Origin: Streptomyces sp. ALI-76-A
GTDB lineage: Bacteria > Actinomycetota > Actinomycetes > Streptomycetales > Streptomycetaceae
Reading direction: 5' to 3'
Assembly: GCF_030287445.1 (NCBI RefSeq)
Contig: NZ_JASVWB010000002.1
Span: 7,564,001-7,628,000, forward strand
Length of the DNA stretch: 64,000 nucleotides
In this document: one piece after another, positions 35,394-43,001 of the stretch
Numbering within the stretch: the stretch's first letter is position 1
Layout: each line of letters begins with the position of its first letter
Translations under genes and position numbers: made by a program
Notes under the pieces: generated by a model
What the model saw: only the letters and a program-made list of their open reading frames with translations
What the model was told of the DNA's origin: nothing
The model's database searches: none

Positions 35394-35605
35394 GGCCGTA
35401 TGGCACAACAGAGGGCCGTTTCTGGACAGGGCGGGCGCACAGGTCTGCGGCGGACGGTCGATCGCGTCGACGAACGGTTCGACGAACGGTCCCGCCGCGC
35501 CGTCCGCGCGCTCCGGACGGGCTAAGGAGAGCGGCGGGACTGTTTGCGGAGGCCTTCAGCTTCGTACCTATTTGTAGGTCAATATGACCACAATGGGGTG
35601 AGCTG

Positions 35606-36760
35606 ATGATCGCACGCAGAAGCCAGGTCGCCCTGGCTCTCACGGCCCTGCTCGCCGCGGGCGCCGCCTGCCAGGGACAGGACCACGAACGGCCCGCCGG
35701 GCCAGGACACCCGGCCCCGTCCGCCGCCGCCCGCGGCTTCACGCTCGTCGCCTCCGGGGACGTCCTGCCGCACAGCTCGATCATCGACCGGGCGCGCTTC
35801 GACGCGGGCGGCACCGGCTACGACTTCCGCCCGATGCTCGCCGGCGTGAAACCGGTCGTCTCCCGCGCCGACGTGGCCCTGTGTCACATGGAGACCGTGT
35901 ACGGCGCGAACGGCGACTACACCGGCTATCCCACGTTCAAGTCCCCGCCCGAGGTGGCCGGCGCCCTCGCCGCGACCGGCTACGACGGCTGCTCCACCGC
36001 GTCCAACCACAGCCTCGACGACGGCGCCGGCGGCATCGGCCGCACCCTGGACGCCCTCGACCGCGCGGGCGTACGGCACGCCGGCTCGGCCCGCACCGAG
36101 GCCGAGGCCCGCACGGCCACCGTGCTGCGCGTGGGCCCCGCGGAGGTCGCCCACCTCGCCTACACCTACGACACGAACGGGCTCCCGCTCCCGCAGGGAC
36201 AGCCCTGGGCCGTCAACCTGATCGACGAGGCCCGGATCGTGGCCGACGCCCGGGCGGCCCGCGAGGCCGGCGCCGACGTGGTCGTCGTCTCCCTGCACTG
36301 GGGCACCGAGTGGCAGGACGACCCCGACGAGCGGCAGCTGAGCCTGGCGGAGAGCCTCACCGCCGCCCGCACCGGCGGCCGTCCCGACATCGACCTGATC
36401 CTGGGCACCCACGCCCATGTCCCGCAGGCGTACGAGAAGGTCAACGGGACCTGGGTGGTGTACGGGATGGGCGACCAGATCGCCGGCGGGATGTTCAATC
36501 ACCAGGGTGTCCGGGATCCGCGCGCCAACCAGTCCACACTCGGCCGCTTCACCTTCGCCCCGCCCGCGCGGGCGGGGGAGCGCTGGCGGGTGACGAGGGC
36601 CGAGTTCGTCCCGCAGTGGTTCGACGTCGACGCGGGGCGCGTGGTGAACCTCAACGAGGCGCTCGCCTCGGGCGCCGACGTACGCGCCGTGCGCGACCGG
36701 ATCCGGCAGGTGGTGCTGAGCCGGGGCGCGGCGAAGGACGGGCTGACCATGGGGCGCTGA
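35606..36760 (+). CDS. CapA-family (PGA_cap) exported metallophosphatase-like protein
   Basis: A 384-residue exported protein. The signal sequence ends LAAGAACQG, a poor lipobox, so secretion or lipid anchoring are both possible. The calcineurin-like fold of CapA/PgsA is recognised by LVASGDVLPHSSII, CHMETV, ASNHSLDD, VVSLHWGTEWQDDPDE and LGTHAHVPQ. In Bacillus, CapA-type proteins take part in poly-gamma-glutamate synthesis and export; in Streptomyces the role is unknown. A short dyad ACCTA-N4-TAGGT (35566-35579) lies upstream, in a relatively AT-rich stretch. ATG 35606 follows GGGGTGAG. Confidence 0.85.
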   Translation: MIARRSQVALALTALLAAGAACQGQDHERPAGPGHPAPSAAARGFTLVASGDVLPHSSIIDRARFDAGGTGYDFRPMLAGVKPVVSRADVALCHMETVYGANGDYTGYPTFKSPPEVAGALAATGYDGCSTASNHSLDDGAGGIGRTLDALDRAGVRHAGSARTEAEARTATVLRVGPAEVAHLAYTYDTNGLPLPQGQPWAVNLIDEARIVADARAAREAGADVVVVSLHWGTEWQDDPDERQLSLAESLTAARTGGRPDIDLILGTHAHVPQAYEKVNGTWVVYGMGDQIAGGMFNHQGVRDPRANQSTLGRFTFAPPARAGERWRVTRAEFVPQWFDVDAGRVVNLNEALASGADVRAVRDRIRQVVLSRGAAKDGLTMGR

Positions 36761-36840
36761 CCGGCGGCCGGCCGGCCGGCGCCGAACGGCCCCGGCGCCC
36801 CACCGAGCACGCGGCCACCCGCCGACGGCCCCACGTCGGT

Positions 36841-37080
36841 CGGTCTGCTGCTGGTCGGTCCAGCGTCGGTCGGTCGGCTGCTGGTCGGCCCGACGTCGGT
36901 CGGTCGGCTGCTGGTCGGTCCAGCGTCGGTCGGTCGGCTGCTGGTCGGCCCGACGTCGGTCGGTCGGCTGCTGGTCGGCCCGACGTCGGTCGGTCGGCTG
37001 CTGGTCGGCCCGACGTCGGTCGGTCGGCTGCTGGTCGGCCCCACGTCGGTCGGTCTGCTGTCGGTCAGCCCGCCACCGGT
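36841..37080. repeat. 30-bp tandem repeat array (seven units plus degenerate eighth)
   Basis: Seven consecutive 30-bp units from 36841 to 37050 in the form cggtcggctgctggtcggcc followed by cgacgtcggt, with a degenerate eighth unit to 37080 and a half-unit before 36841. Units differ only at two short positions: a cccgac or tccagc core, and cggtctg in the edge units. The A/B variants alternate, then three identical units follow, which indicates slippage or unequal crossing-over. Two strands remain open through it because 30 is divisible by three, but codon pattern and lack of starts argue against coding. The whole gap 36761-37158 holds nothing else recognisable. Confidence 0.9.
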
Positions 37081-37158
37081 CGGCCCGCCGCCGGGTCCGC
37101 TGCCGCGGCCTCGCCGCAGCAGCCCGAGAGCGCCGGCGCGTGGCCGCGTTCCGGTGGC

Positions 37159-37620
37159 CTACGGCACCACCGTCACCGGCCATCGCCCCGCCTTCACCAG
37201 CCGCACCGCGACCGAGCCGACGATCCGGTGGCCGGCCTGCTCCGAGGCGCCCACGACCACCGCGTCCGCCTTCAGTTCGTCCGCCGCCCGCACCAGACCG
37301 CTGTAGGGATCGCCGCGGAAGGTGTGGAACTCCCAGCGCACGTCGAATATCCCCTTGGTGTGCTCGGTCGCGTCCCGGATCTGGGCCACCAGGTCCTCGG
37401 CGATCTCGTCGGTCGTCTCGGCGACGGGCGCCCCGAGTGCCGCGCCCGCCCCGAGGACCGGCTGCACGTACACGACGGCGAGCAGAGCGTGCTGGCGCCG
37501 GGCCAGGCCGCCGGCATAGGCCGCCGCGCGAAGCGAGGAGTCGGAGCCGTCCACCCCGACCACGATGACCTTGGGCCCGTCCGTGCCCCGCTCGAACTGG
37601 TGCGATCGCTGTTCCGTCAC
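37159..37620 (-). CDS. Universal stress protein (UspA family)
   Basis: A 153-residue single-domain Usp. The nucleotide-binding pattern is present: VVGVDGSDSS at the start and VVVGASEQAGHRIVGSVAVRLV near the end, equivalent to the G-2x-G-9x-G(S) motif of ATP-binding members, then the closing WPVTVVP strand. GTG 37620 was chosen since the frame upstream is low-complexity and lacks a ribosome site. Its role is general stress or dormancy response; it is monocistronic, with its end facing the tandem repeat array. Confidence 0.88.
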   Translation of the reverse strand: MTEQRSHQFERGTDGPKVIVVGVDGSDSSLRAAAYAGGLARRQHALLAVVYVQPVLGAGAALGAPVAETTDEIAEDLVAQIRDATEHTKGIFDVRWEFHTFRGDPYSGLVRAADELKADAVVVGASEQAGHRIVGSVAVRLVKAGRWPVTVVP

Positions 37621-37766
37621 GGCTGCGAGGCTATCGGAACCCCCAGGTCCCGCCGCCGCCCCCGTGCCGCACGCCGGGCGGGACGGCCGGGGCGTTCCGG
37701 TGCGGTCGGTCGCGCCCGGGACCTGACGCGCCGTGACCGCGCCGCGCGGCGGGCCGGTCACGGGGT

Positions 37767-37814
37767 GCGGCGCCGGGTGCGGACCCGTCCGAACAGGTCC
37801 GCACCCGGCGCCGC
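37767..37814. repeat. Perfect 19-bp inverted repeat in a gene-free divergent region
   Basis: Arms 37767-37785 and 37796-37814 are exact reverse complements with a 10-base loop. Such hairpins usually end transcripts, but the flanking genes (Usp on minus, deacetylase on plus) diverge from here. The 540-bp gap 37621-38160 has no ORF with a convincing start or codon pattern, so the hairpin may end an unrecognised small RNA or remain from a lost gene. Confidence 0.6.
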
Positions 37815-38160
37815 CGGGCCCGGCCCCGTCCCCTCCGTCGAGGCCGGGAGCCGAGAGCGACGGCAGGCCTTCGGTGGCGGCCGACCGGTGCCCGCCCTTC
37901 GGGTGCCCCTTTCCGCGGAGAGTTTGCGCGACGACGGCACGGAAGCGGGAGTGCCACCAGGCGGCTTGCCGCAGGGGGAGTTGGCGCACGGTGAGGCTCC
38001 GTACGTTCCCGACGCGCCACCTCGGCCTGGTCACGGGCCCGCGACCGTTCCCCTGGTGGTGCGTCGCGGCACGGTGAGGCGTAGGCCGCCCGGGTGGAAT
38101 CATGCCGCCGCTCCGGTGCCGTGGTGGTGCGTCGGGTCCACCGTGGGCGACTGATGAGTC

Positions 38161-39027
38161 ATGACGAAGGATCAGTTGCTCACACGGCTGTCGTCGACGG
38201 CGACGGCGGTGTTCACGCGGCGTCGGGCCCTGCTCGCCGGCGCCGCCGCCGGGGCGGCCGGCACGGCCGGTCTGCTCGCGCTGGGCTCGGGCGGCGAACC
38301 GGTCCGGCCCGCCGTCCCGGTCGCCGGTCCGCAGGCCCGCCGCGCGGTCAGGCCCTCCGCCTATCGCCTCCAGCCCCTGACCGGATACGGCCCGCCCCGG
38401 ACCGTGCCCGGCCGGCCCCTCGTCCGGCGCGAACCGTTCCTGCGGGTGTCCGGCCGCGGCCGGACCATGGTGCTGACCTTCGACGACGGGCCCGACCCCC
38501 GCTACACCCCGGACATCCTGGACACCCTCGCCCAGTACGACGTCCGCGCGATGTTCTTCGTGTGCGGCGAGATGGCCGCGGACCACCGGGACCTGCTGGC
38601 CCGGATGGCGGACGAGGGGCACGTCGTCGGCAACCACACCTGGTCCCACCCGCTGCTGACCCGGCTCGGCCGCACCCAGATCCGCAGCCAGATGGAACGC
38701 ACCTGCGATGTCATCGAGGAGGCGTACGGCGAGCGCCCGGCCTGGTTCCGCGCGCCCTACGGGGCCTGGAACCGCGCCGCCTTCCAGCTCGGCGCCGAAC
38801 TCGGCATGGAACCGCTGGCCTGGACGGTCGACACGCTCGACTGGACCACCCCCGGCACACGCACCATCGTCGGTCGGGTCGAGGACGGCGCCGCCCCCGG
38901 TGTCGTGGTGCTCTCGCACGACGCCGGGGGCGACCGCACCCAGAGTGTCCGGGCGCTGCGCGACTATCTGCCGCACCTGCTGGATTCCGGTTACCACGTC
39001 ACCGTCCCGCGACGGCAGTTCACCTGA
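38161..39027 (+). CDS. Polysaccharide deacetylase (NodB domain), exported
   Basis: A 288-residue exported protein. The N-terminus with TRRRALLAGAAAGAAG looks like a twin-arginine or Sec signal-anchor. The NodB domain (about 100-288) shows all carbohydrate esterase 4 motifs: TFDDGPD (catalytic Asp and metal Asp), NHTWSHP (His-x3-His metal ligands), RAPYG, and VLSHDAGGD with the late histidine. It removes acetyl groups from peptidoglycan or another GlcNAc-containing polymer at the cell surface. The ATG at 38161 has no strong ribosome site. It converges with the sortase gene. Confidence 0.9.
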   Translation: MTKDQLLTRLSSTATAVFTRRRALLAGAAAGAAGTAGLLALGSGGEPVRPAVPVAGPQARRAVRPSAYRLQPLTGYGPPRTVPGRPLVRREPFLRVSGRGRTMVLTFDDGPDPRYTPDILDTLAQYDVRAMFFVCGEMAADHRDLLARMADEGHVVGNHTWSHPLLTRLGRTQIRSQMERTCDVIEEAYGERPAWFRAPYGAWNRAAFQLGAELGMEPLAWTVDTLDWTTPGTRTIVGRVEDGAAPGVVVLSHDAGGDRTQSVRALRDYLPHLLDSGYHVTVPRRQFT

Positions 39028-39058
39028 CCGGATTCGGGCCCGCCCGGTCGGGGAACGC

Positions 39059-39730
39059 TCAGCGGACCTCGGCCAGGCGGGCGAAAGCGACGACGTTCCC
39101 GTCGTAACCGTTCTGCTTGGAGAAACCGCCCCCGCAGGTGATGACCCGGAGTTCGGGGGAGCCCTTGGAACCGTAGACACGGTCGCCGGGGAAATTGTCC
39201 TTCTCGAACACCTCGATGCCGTAGATCTCGAACACGGCCGTCTTTCCGTCCTGCCGCGCGATCTCCACGCGATGTCCCGGCTTCAGGGCCCCGAGTCCGT
39301 AGAACACGGCGGGGCCCTGCTTGTTGTCGACGTGCCCGACGACGATGGCGGTGCCCTTCTCGCCGGGGGTGACCGCGCCGGTGAACCAGCCGGCCAGGTT
39401 CGGGTCCTCCGGCGGCGGCGCGCCGACCCAGCCGTCCGCGTCCAGACCGACCGCCATGACCGGCGCGTCCACCCGGATGGACGGGATCCTCACCCGGTCG
39501 GGCATGGAGTACGGCAGTGGGTCGGGGGTTCGCTCGAAGGCGCCGGGCGTGGCGCGGCTCTCGGCGGCCGCCGCCGACGCTGGCTGCGGCGGTCCGACGT
39601 CGAATTCCCCCGACCCGTTGCGAATGAGCGCGAGGCCGGTCAGCAGAACAAGCGCTATCACGCCCCAAGGAGCCCGCTTCTTCGGCCGCTCCTCCTCTTC
39701 GGCCAGGCCGGCCAGTTCGGACGCAAACAT
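39059..39730 (-). CDS. Class F sortase
   Basis: A 223-residue sortase anchored by one N-terminal helix (WGVIALVLLTGLALI, about 22-37). The extracellular domain holds the catalytic His in AIVVGHVDN, the Cys in LRVITCGGGF and a downstream Arg; RIPSIRVDAPV is the typical first strand. Class F enzymes in Actinobacteria attach surface proteins to the cell wall through sorting motifs near LPxTG. Two genes 0.4-1.5 kb away encode small proteins with C-terminal hydrophobic-basic tails, one with LQETG, which are plausible substrates. Confidence 0.9.
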   Translation of the reverse strand: MFASELAGLAEEEERPKKRAPWGVIALVLLTGLALIRNGSGEFDVGPPQPASAAAAESRATPGAFERTPDPLPYSMPDRVRIPSIRVDAPVMAVGLDADGWVGAPPPEDPNLAGWFTGAVTPGEKGTAIVVGHVDNKQGPAVFYGLGALKPGHRVEIARQDGKTAVFEIYGIEVFEKDNFPGDRVYGSKGSPELRVITCGGGFSKQNGYDGNVVAFARLAEVR

Positions 39731-40062
39731 TCGACTTCCCCTCTCGACGCGGCCGTCGCCACGTCATTCGCGCATACGAGAACGCTAAGTCCCGCGTGCG
39801 GAACCGGCGACGGGGCGAACGCGAACGGGTGGCCCGGACCCCGTGCGGTGCGCCATCCGAGTTGCCGTCGACAGGGAATTTCTGACGGTCCGTGACCTGC
39901 GGTGATATCCGATGATGTGCGTGTCGCCCGGTGTGTCGTCTCACCAGGACGGACCATCGCCGACATGCGGGCCCGTGCGGGGCGTCTGAGGGTTTTTGCG
40001 GGAGGCGCTTTCTCGCCGATCCACCGGGGACGGTTCCCGGGGCGTCTTCCGCGGAGGATCAC
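39731..40062. other. Divergent intergenic region of sortase and small surface protein
   Basis: A 332-bp gap containing the promoters of both genes by position. The stretch around 39890-39930 is AT-richer, but no convincing -35/-10 pair, dyad or small ORF was found. Confidence 0.4.
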
Positions 40063-40554
40063 ATGCGTAACTCTCGTGCCCTGGCGGTCGCCGGCGCCGC
40101 CGCGGTCGCCGTCGTCGGGCTCGCCGCTCCGGCCGCCGTCGCGTGGAACAGCCCGAGCAACATCGTCGCCCTGCCCAGTGTCATCGCCCGCGGCGGCCAG
40201 TTGACCGTCACCGTCGACGGCTGCCCCAAGGGCGGCACGATGACGTCGAACGCGTTCCCGGCGACCGCGTTGACACCCATCAGCGGCACCAACGAGACGT
40301 CGAAGGGCACCGCCACCATCAACGCCAACGCCAGCCCCGGCTCGTACAGCATCACCGTCAGGTGCCAGGGGACGGGCACGCTCACCAATCCGGCCGCGTT
40401 CACCGTCATCGGCGGTGTCCGCGGCGGTCTCGGTGGCAGCAGTTCCACCGGGGCGACCCCCACCGACATGGCCATCGGCGGCGGGCTGGTGGCGGCGGCC
40501 GTCATCGGCGGCGGGCTGTTCTGGATGCGCCGTCGCTCCGAGAAGCAGATCTGA
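40063..40554 (+). CDS. Small exported protein with C-terminal membrane anchor
   Basis: A 163-residue protein: a signal peptide ending PAAVA, a beta-rich domain of about 85 residues with two cysteines (VDGCPKGG, TVRCQG) that looks Ig-like, a Gly/Ser/Thr linker, then a transmembrane helix and the basic tail MRRRSEKQI. No LPxTG-like motif is visible before the helix (GATPTDMA). ATG 40063 follows GCGGAGG. It is a paralog in layout of the convergent gene just downstream, and neighbours a sortase; the function is unknown. Confidence 0.8.
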   Translation: MRNSRALAVAGAAAVAVVGLAAPAAVAWNSPSNIVALPSVIARGGQLTVTVDGCPKGGTMTSNAFPATALTPISGTNETSKGTATINANASPGSYSITVRCQGTGTLTNPAAFTVIGGVRGGLGGSSSTGATPTDMAIGGGLVAAAVIGGGLFWMRRRSEKQI

Positions 40555-40572
40555 GCCGCACGTGCACAGGCC

Positions 40573-40608
40573 TTCGCCCTCGGCTTCCCTCAGGGATCCG
40601 AGGGCGAA
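40573..40608. terminator. Bidirectional terminator between two convergent surface-protein genes
   Basis: Perfect 11-bp arms TTCGCCCTCGG (40573-40583) and its complement (40598-40608), with a 14-base loop that itself can pair, placed midway between the two stop codons. Confidence 0.7.
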
Positions 40609-40645
40609 GCCTTGGCGCGGTGCGGCGGGCGCCGTCCTTCTCCGT

Positions 40646-41161
40646 TCAGTCGCCGTCCTCCTCGGCGTGGCGGCGGGAGAGGTGGTACGCCGTCCCGACC
40701 GAGCCCGCGATGAGCGCGATCCCGAGGCCGGTCTCCTGGAGGTCGAAGCCGGCGGAGCTGCCGCCCTCACCGGCGTGGACGCCGCGGGACGGCCGCACCG
40801 GCACCGGTGCGGGCTCGACCGGGCGGCCCCCGGCGATGGTGAGGCCGGCGTTCTGCCAGAAGGTCCCGCAGTGGAACGTCACCTCGTACAGGGCGCCCGG
40901 CTTCGCGTCCCGGTCGACGGTGGCCGTGGCCGTCGTCCGGCCTTTGCGGATGGTCACGTCGTCGAAGACGCCGGAGGAGACGAACACGTCCTGGTGGCAG
41001 CCGGTGGCGCGCAGGGTCACCTGCCCGCCCGCCGCGACGGTCTGCGGCAGGACCCCGACGCGGAAGCCCGTGCTCTCGGCCCTCGCGTGGGCGGCGGGGG
41101 AGGTGAGGGCGAGGGCGCAGACGCCCAGCAGTGCGGCCGAAGCGACGCGTATCGCGCGCAT
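40646..41161 (-). CDS. Exported surface protein with LQETG sorting-type signal
   Basis: A 171-residue protein: a signal peptide ending PAAHA, a beta-rich domain with two cysteines (RATGCHQDV, TFHCGTFWQ) matching the layout of the convergent neighbour, a Pro/Gly linker, then FDLQETGLGIALIAGSVG and a basic tail SRRHAEEDGD. LQETG followed by a hydrophobic helix and Arg-Arg is the tripartite arrangement of a sortase substrate, with Gln in place of the usual Pro (LPxTG) or Ala (LAxTG). ATG 41161 follows GGAGGAACC. It is probably attached to the wall by a sortase, possibly the nearby class F enzyme; this is inference. Confidence 0.8.
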   Translation of the reverse strand: MRAIRVASAALLGVCALALTSPAAHARAESTGFRVGVLPQTVAAGGQVTLRATGCHQDVFVSSGVFDDVTIRKGRTTATATVDRDAKPGALYEVTFHCGTFWQNAGLTIAGGRPVEPAPVPVRPSRGVHAGEGGSSAGFDLQETGLGIALIAGSVGTAYHLSRRHAEEDGD

Positions 41162-41390
41162 GGTGGTTCCTCCGGTCCCCGAGGAGCAGATGCGGACCTG
41201 TTTCCGCTTGCGCCAGAAATGCACCTCGATGACCGAAACGCTAGGAACGTATGTACGTCCGCGCGATTCCACTCGTGCGAATGGGGCAAATGTGTGCGCC
41301 GCCCGGGGGATGTGACCGGCGTGGCGGGTGTTCCCGGGCGGCTCCCCGGTGTGGGGCGGTCGGCCCCGGGCCGGCACCCGGTGGACGGGG

Positions 41391-42155
41391 TCAGCCCTCG
41401 ATGTGCGGGAAGAGGCTCAGGAACGGGTCCGCCGACGCCGTGATGCCCCGGCTGTAGGGCGCGTCGAAGTCCCAGATCAGGAAGAGCAGGAAGGCGATCA
41501 GCGCGGAGAACAGCCCGGCCAGCACCAGTTCTCGCACCGTCCGCCGGATCTGCAGCGCGAAGACCATCCCGATGGTGACGACGGCCCCGCCGAGCAGGCC
41601 GAACCACACCACCCCCGGCATCGTGGGCGACGCCGCGTCCGCCCGGGCGTTGCGGGCCTGGTCCGCGGTGGCGATCTGGTCCAGGACCGGCTGGTAGGCC
41701 TGGGCCTCGAAGTCGGTCGCCGGTTCGTAGTCGGTGACGTCCACGCGGATCCGGTCGAGGAGCTCGGTGCCCCGGTCCGTGAGCCGACCGGTGTCCGCCA
41801 TGGCCTTCCACTCGGTGGTGACGACGTGTCCGACATAGGCGTTGACATCGTCCCGAATGCGGTCGCGGACGTCGGGCGGATAGACCCGGACCCGCTCCGA
41901 GATCTCGTGCAGCGCCTGCGCCTCCGTCTGTACGTGGTCCTGGGCGCTGCTGCGCGCCTCCCAGACCCCGGCGATGGCCAGGCCCAGGACGATCGCGTAC
42001 ACCACGCCGATCCACATCGTCATGTACTCGATGACGTCCGGTGTCTCGCTGGGGTCCTCGTCTTCGGGTGCCCGGCGGTGCCGTACGAGGGTGATGACGA
42101 CCACCACGGCACAGGCGGACAGCATCGCGAGGGTGAGAACAAGCCATTCCGGCAA
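41391..42155 (-). CDS. DUF4239 (bestrophin-like) membrane protein
   Basis: A 254-residue membrane protein: an N-terminal helix (4-24), a second helix (about 47-66, MWIGVVYAIVLGLAIAGVWEA), an extracytoplasmic or cytoplasmic helical segment with many charged residues (70-175) and two C-terminal helices (about 183-240). The pattern fits the DUF4239 family, sometimes called bestrophin-like and suspected to form ion channels. It is 21 bases downstream of the proline-rich protein gene on the same strand, so they likely form an operon. Confidence 0.8.
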   Translation of the reverse strand: MPEWLVLTLAMLSACAVVVVITLVRHRRAPEDEDPSETPDVIEYMTMWIGVVYAIVLGLAIAGVWEARSSAQDHVQTEAQALHEISERVRVYPPDVRDRIRDDVNAYVGHVVTTEWKAMADTGRLTDRGTELLDRIRVDVTDYEPATDFEAQAYQPVLDQIATADQARNARADAASPTMPGVVWFGLLGGAVVTIGMVFALQIRRTVRELVLAGLFSALIAFLLFLIWDFDAPYSRGITASADPFLSLFPHIEG

Positions 42156-42176
42156 GGGAAGCCTCCAGGATCGGTG

Positions 42177-42812
42177 CTAGCGCGGCCGCAGCGCGGCCAC
42201 GGCGACCACCGCGGGCATGGTGATGAGCAGGACGTAGGTGACCGGCGACGTGGTGCCGCGGGTCTGCCGTTTGGGGGGGTGCGCCTGGTAGCGCGGATAC
42301 GCCACCGGGGTGACGGAGGGGCGTGGGGTGGGTTTCGCCGACGGTGCCGGCGCGGGTGCCGGGGGCGGGGGTGGAGCCGGCGCGGGCGGGGGCGGCGGGG
42401 TCGGCCGTGGACGAGGCGGCGGCGGTTGTGGTGCCGGTGGTGGCGCCGGCGCGGGCGGCGGCTTCGGGGCCGGCGTCGGCTGCGGCGGCGGGGGCTCCGG
42501 GGTGGGGGTGGGCTCCGGAGTGGGGGTGGGCTCCGGCGGGGGCGGCGTCGGTGTCGGCGGGGGCGGAGGTGTGGGGGTCGGGGTCGGCGTCGGGGTCGGG
42601 CACGGCGGGGGAGGGGGCGGCGGGCAGGTGAGACTGCCGGCGACCGCCACCGCGTGTGTGCCGTCCGGCCCCGTCGAGGCGTAGGCGCAGGCGTCGGCCT
42701 GGGCCACGCCGGCCGGCGCGCCCACGAGCATCCACGTCAGCGTCAACAGGGCAAACACCCGTATGGCCGGGGCGGATTGGGTCGGTTCGGGTCGATGCAC
42801 GACGGAGATCAT
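42177..42812 (-). CDS. Proline-rich exported membrane-anchored protein
   Basis: A 211-residue protein. A signal peptide (to about residue 39, GVAQADA) is followed by a short two-cysteine segment, then about 110 residues of almost pure Pro/Thr/Ala/Glu with repeats of the form PTPEPTP, a basic stretch and a C-terminal transmembrane helix VTYVLLITMPAVVAVAAL ending RPR. The Pro-rich part would extend through the cell wall. ATG 42812 lacks a clear ribosome site. It is upstream of and probably cotranscribed with the DUF4239 gene. Function unknown. Confidence 0.7.
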   Translation of the reverse strand: MISVVHRPEPTQSAPAIRVFALLTLTWMLVGAPAGVAQADACAYASTGPDGTHAVAVAGSLTCPPPPPPPCPTPTPTPTPTPPPPPTPTPPPPEPTPTPEPTPTPEPPPPQPTPAPKPPPAPAPPPAPQPPPPRPRPTPPPPPAPAPPPPPAPAPAPSAKPTPRPSVTPVAYPRYQAHPPKRQTRGTTSPVTYVLLITMPAVVAVAALRPR

Positions 42813-43001
42813 GAGGCCTGGCGGGCCGCCCCACGCCCGGGAAGCGGCGGATTGCCCCGAAAGGGGGAACGCTCGTGACACAGGTTTCGGAAAGAAATGT
42901 GCGAGACGGTTGAACACACCGCCTGCCCCCATGCGTATCCATGGTCGTGCGGCGGCCCAGAAGGGCGCTGCAACACCCGAGGGAAGTATGGGGAGTTGAC
43001 G

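Noticed and set aside
36499..37044. Minus-strand ORF with a ten-residue repeat (GPTSSRPTDV) across the tandem array
   Set aside because: It is open only because the unit length is a multiple of three; it overlaps capA, has no ribosome site, and the plus frame is equally open.
36841..37080. Possible CRISPR array
   Set aside because: Units are contiguous 30-bp tandem copies with no unique spacers, no palindromic repeat and no cas genes.
37733..38077. Plus-strand 114-codon ORF between the Usp and deacetylase genes
   Set aside because: Composition is Pro/Arg/Cys-rich shadow-like, it runs through the 19-bp hairpin, and no ribosome site precedes it.
42310..42684. Glycine-rich plus-strand ORFs opposite the proline-rich gene
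   Set aside because: They are the complement of Pro codons; the minus frame has signal peptide and membrane anchor, which the plus frames lack.
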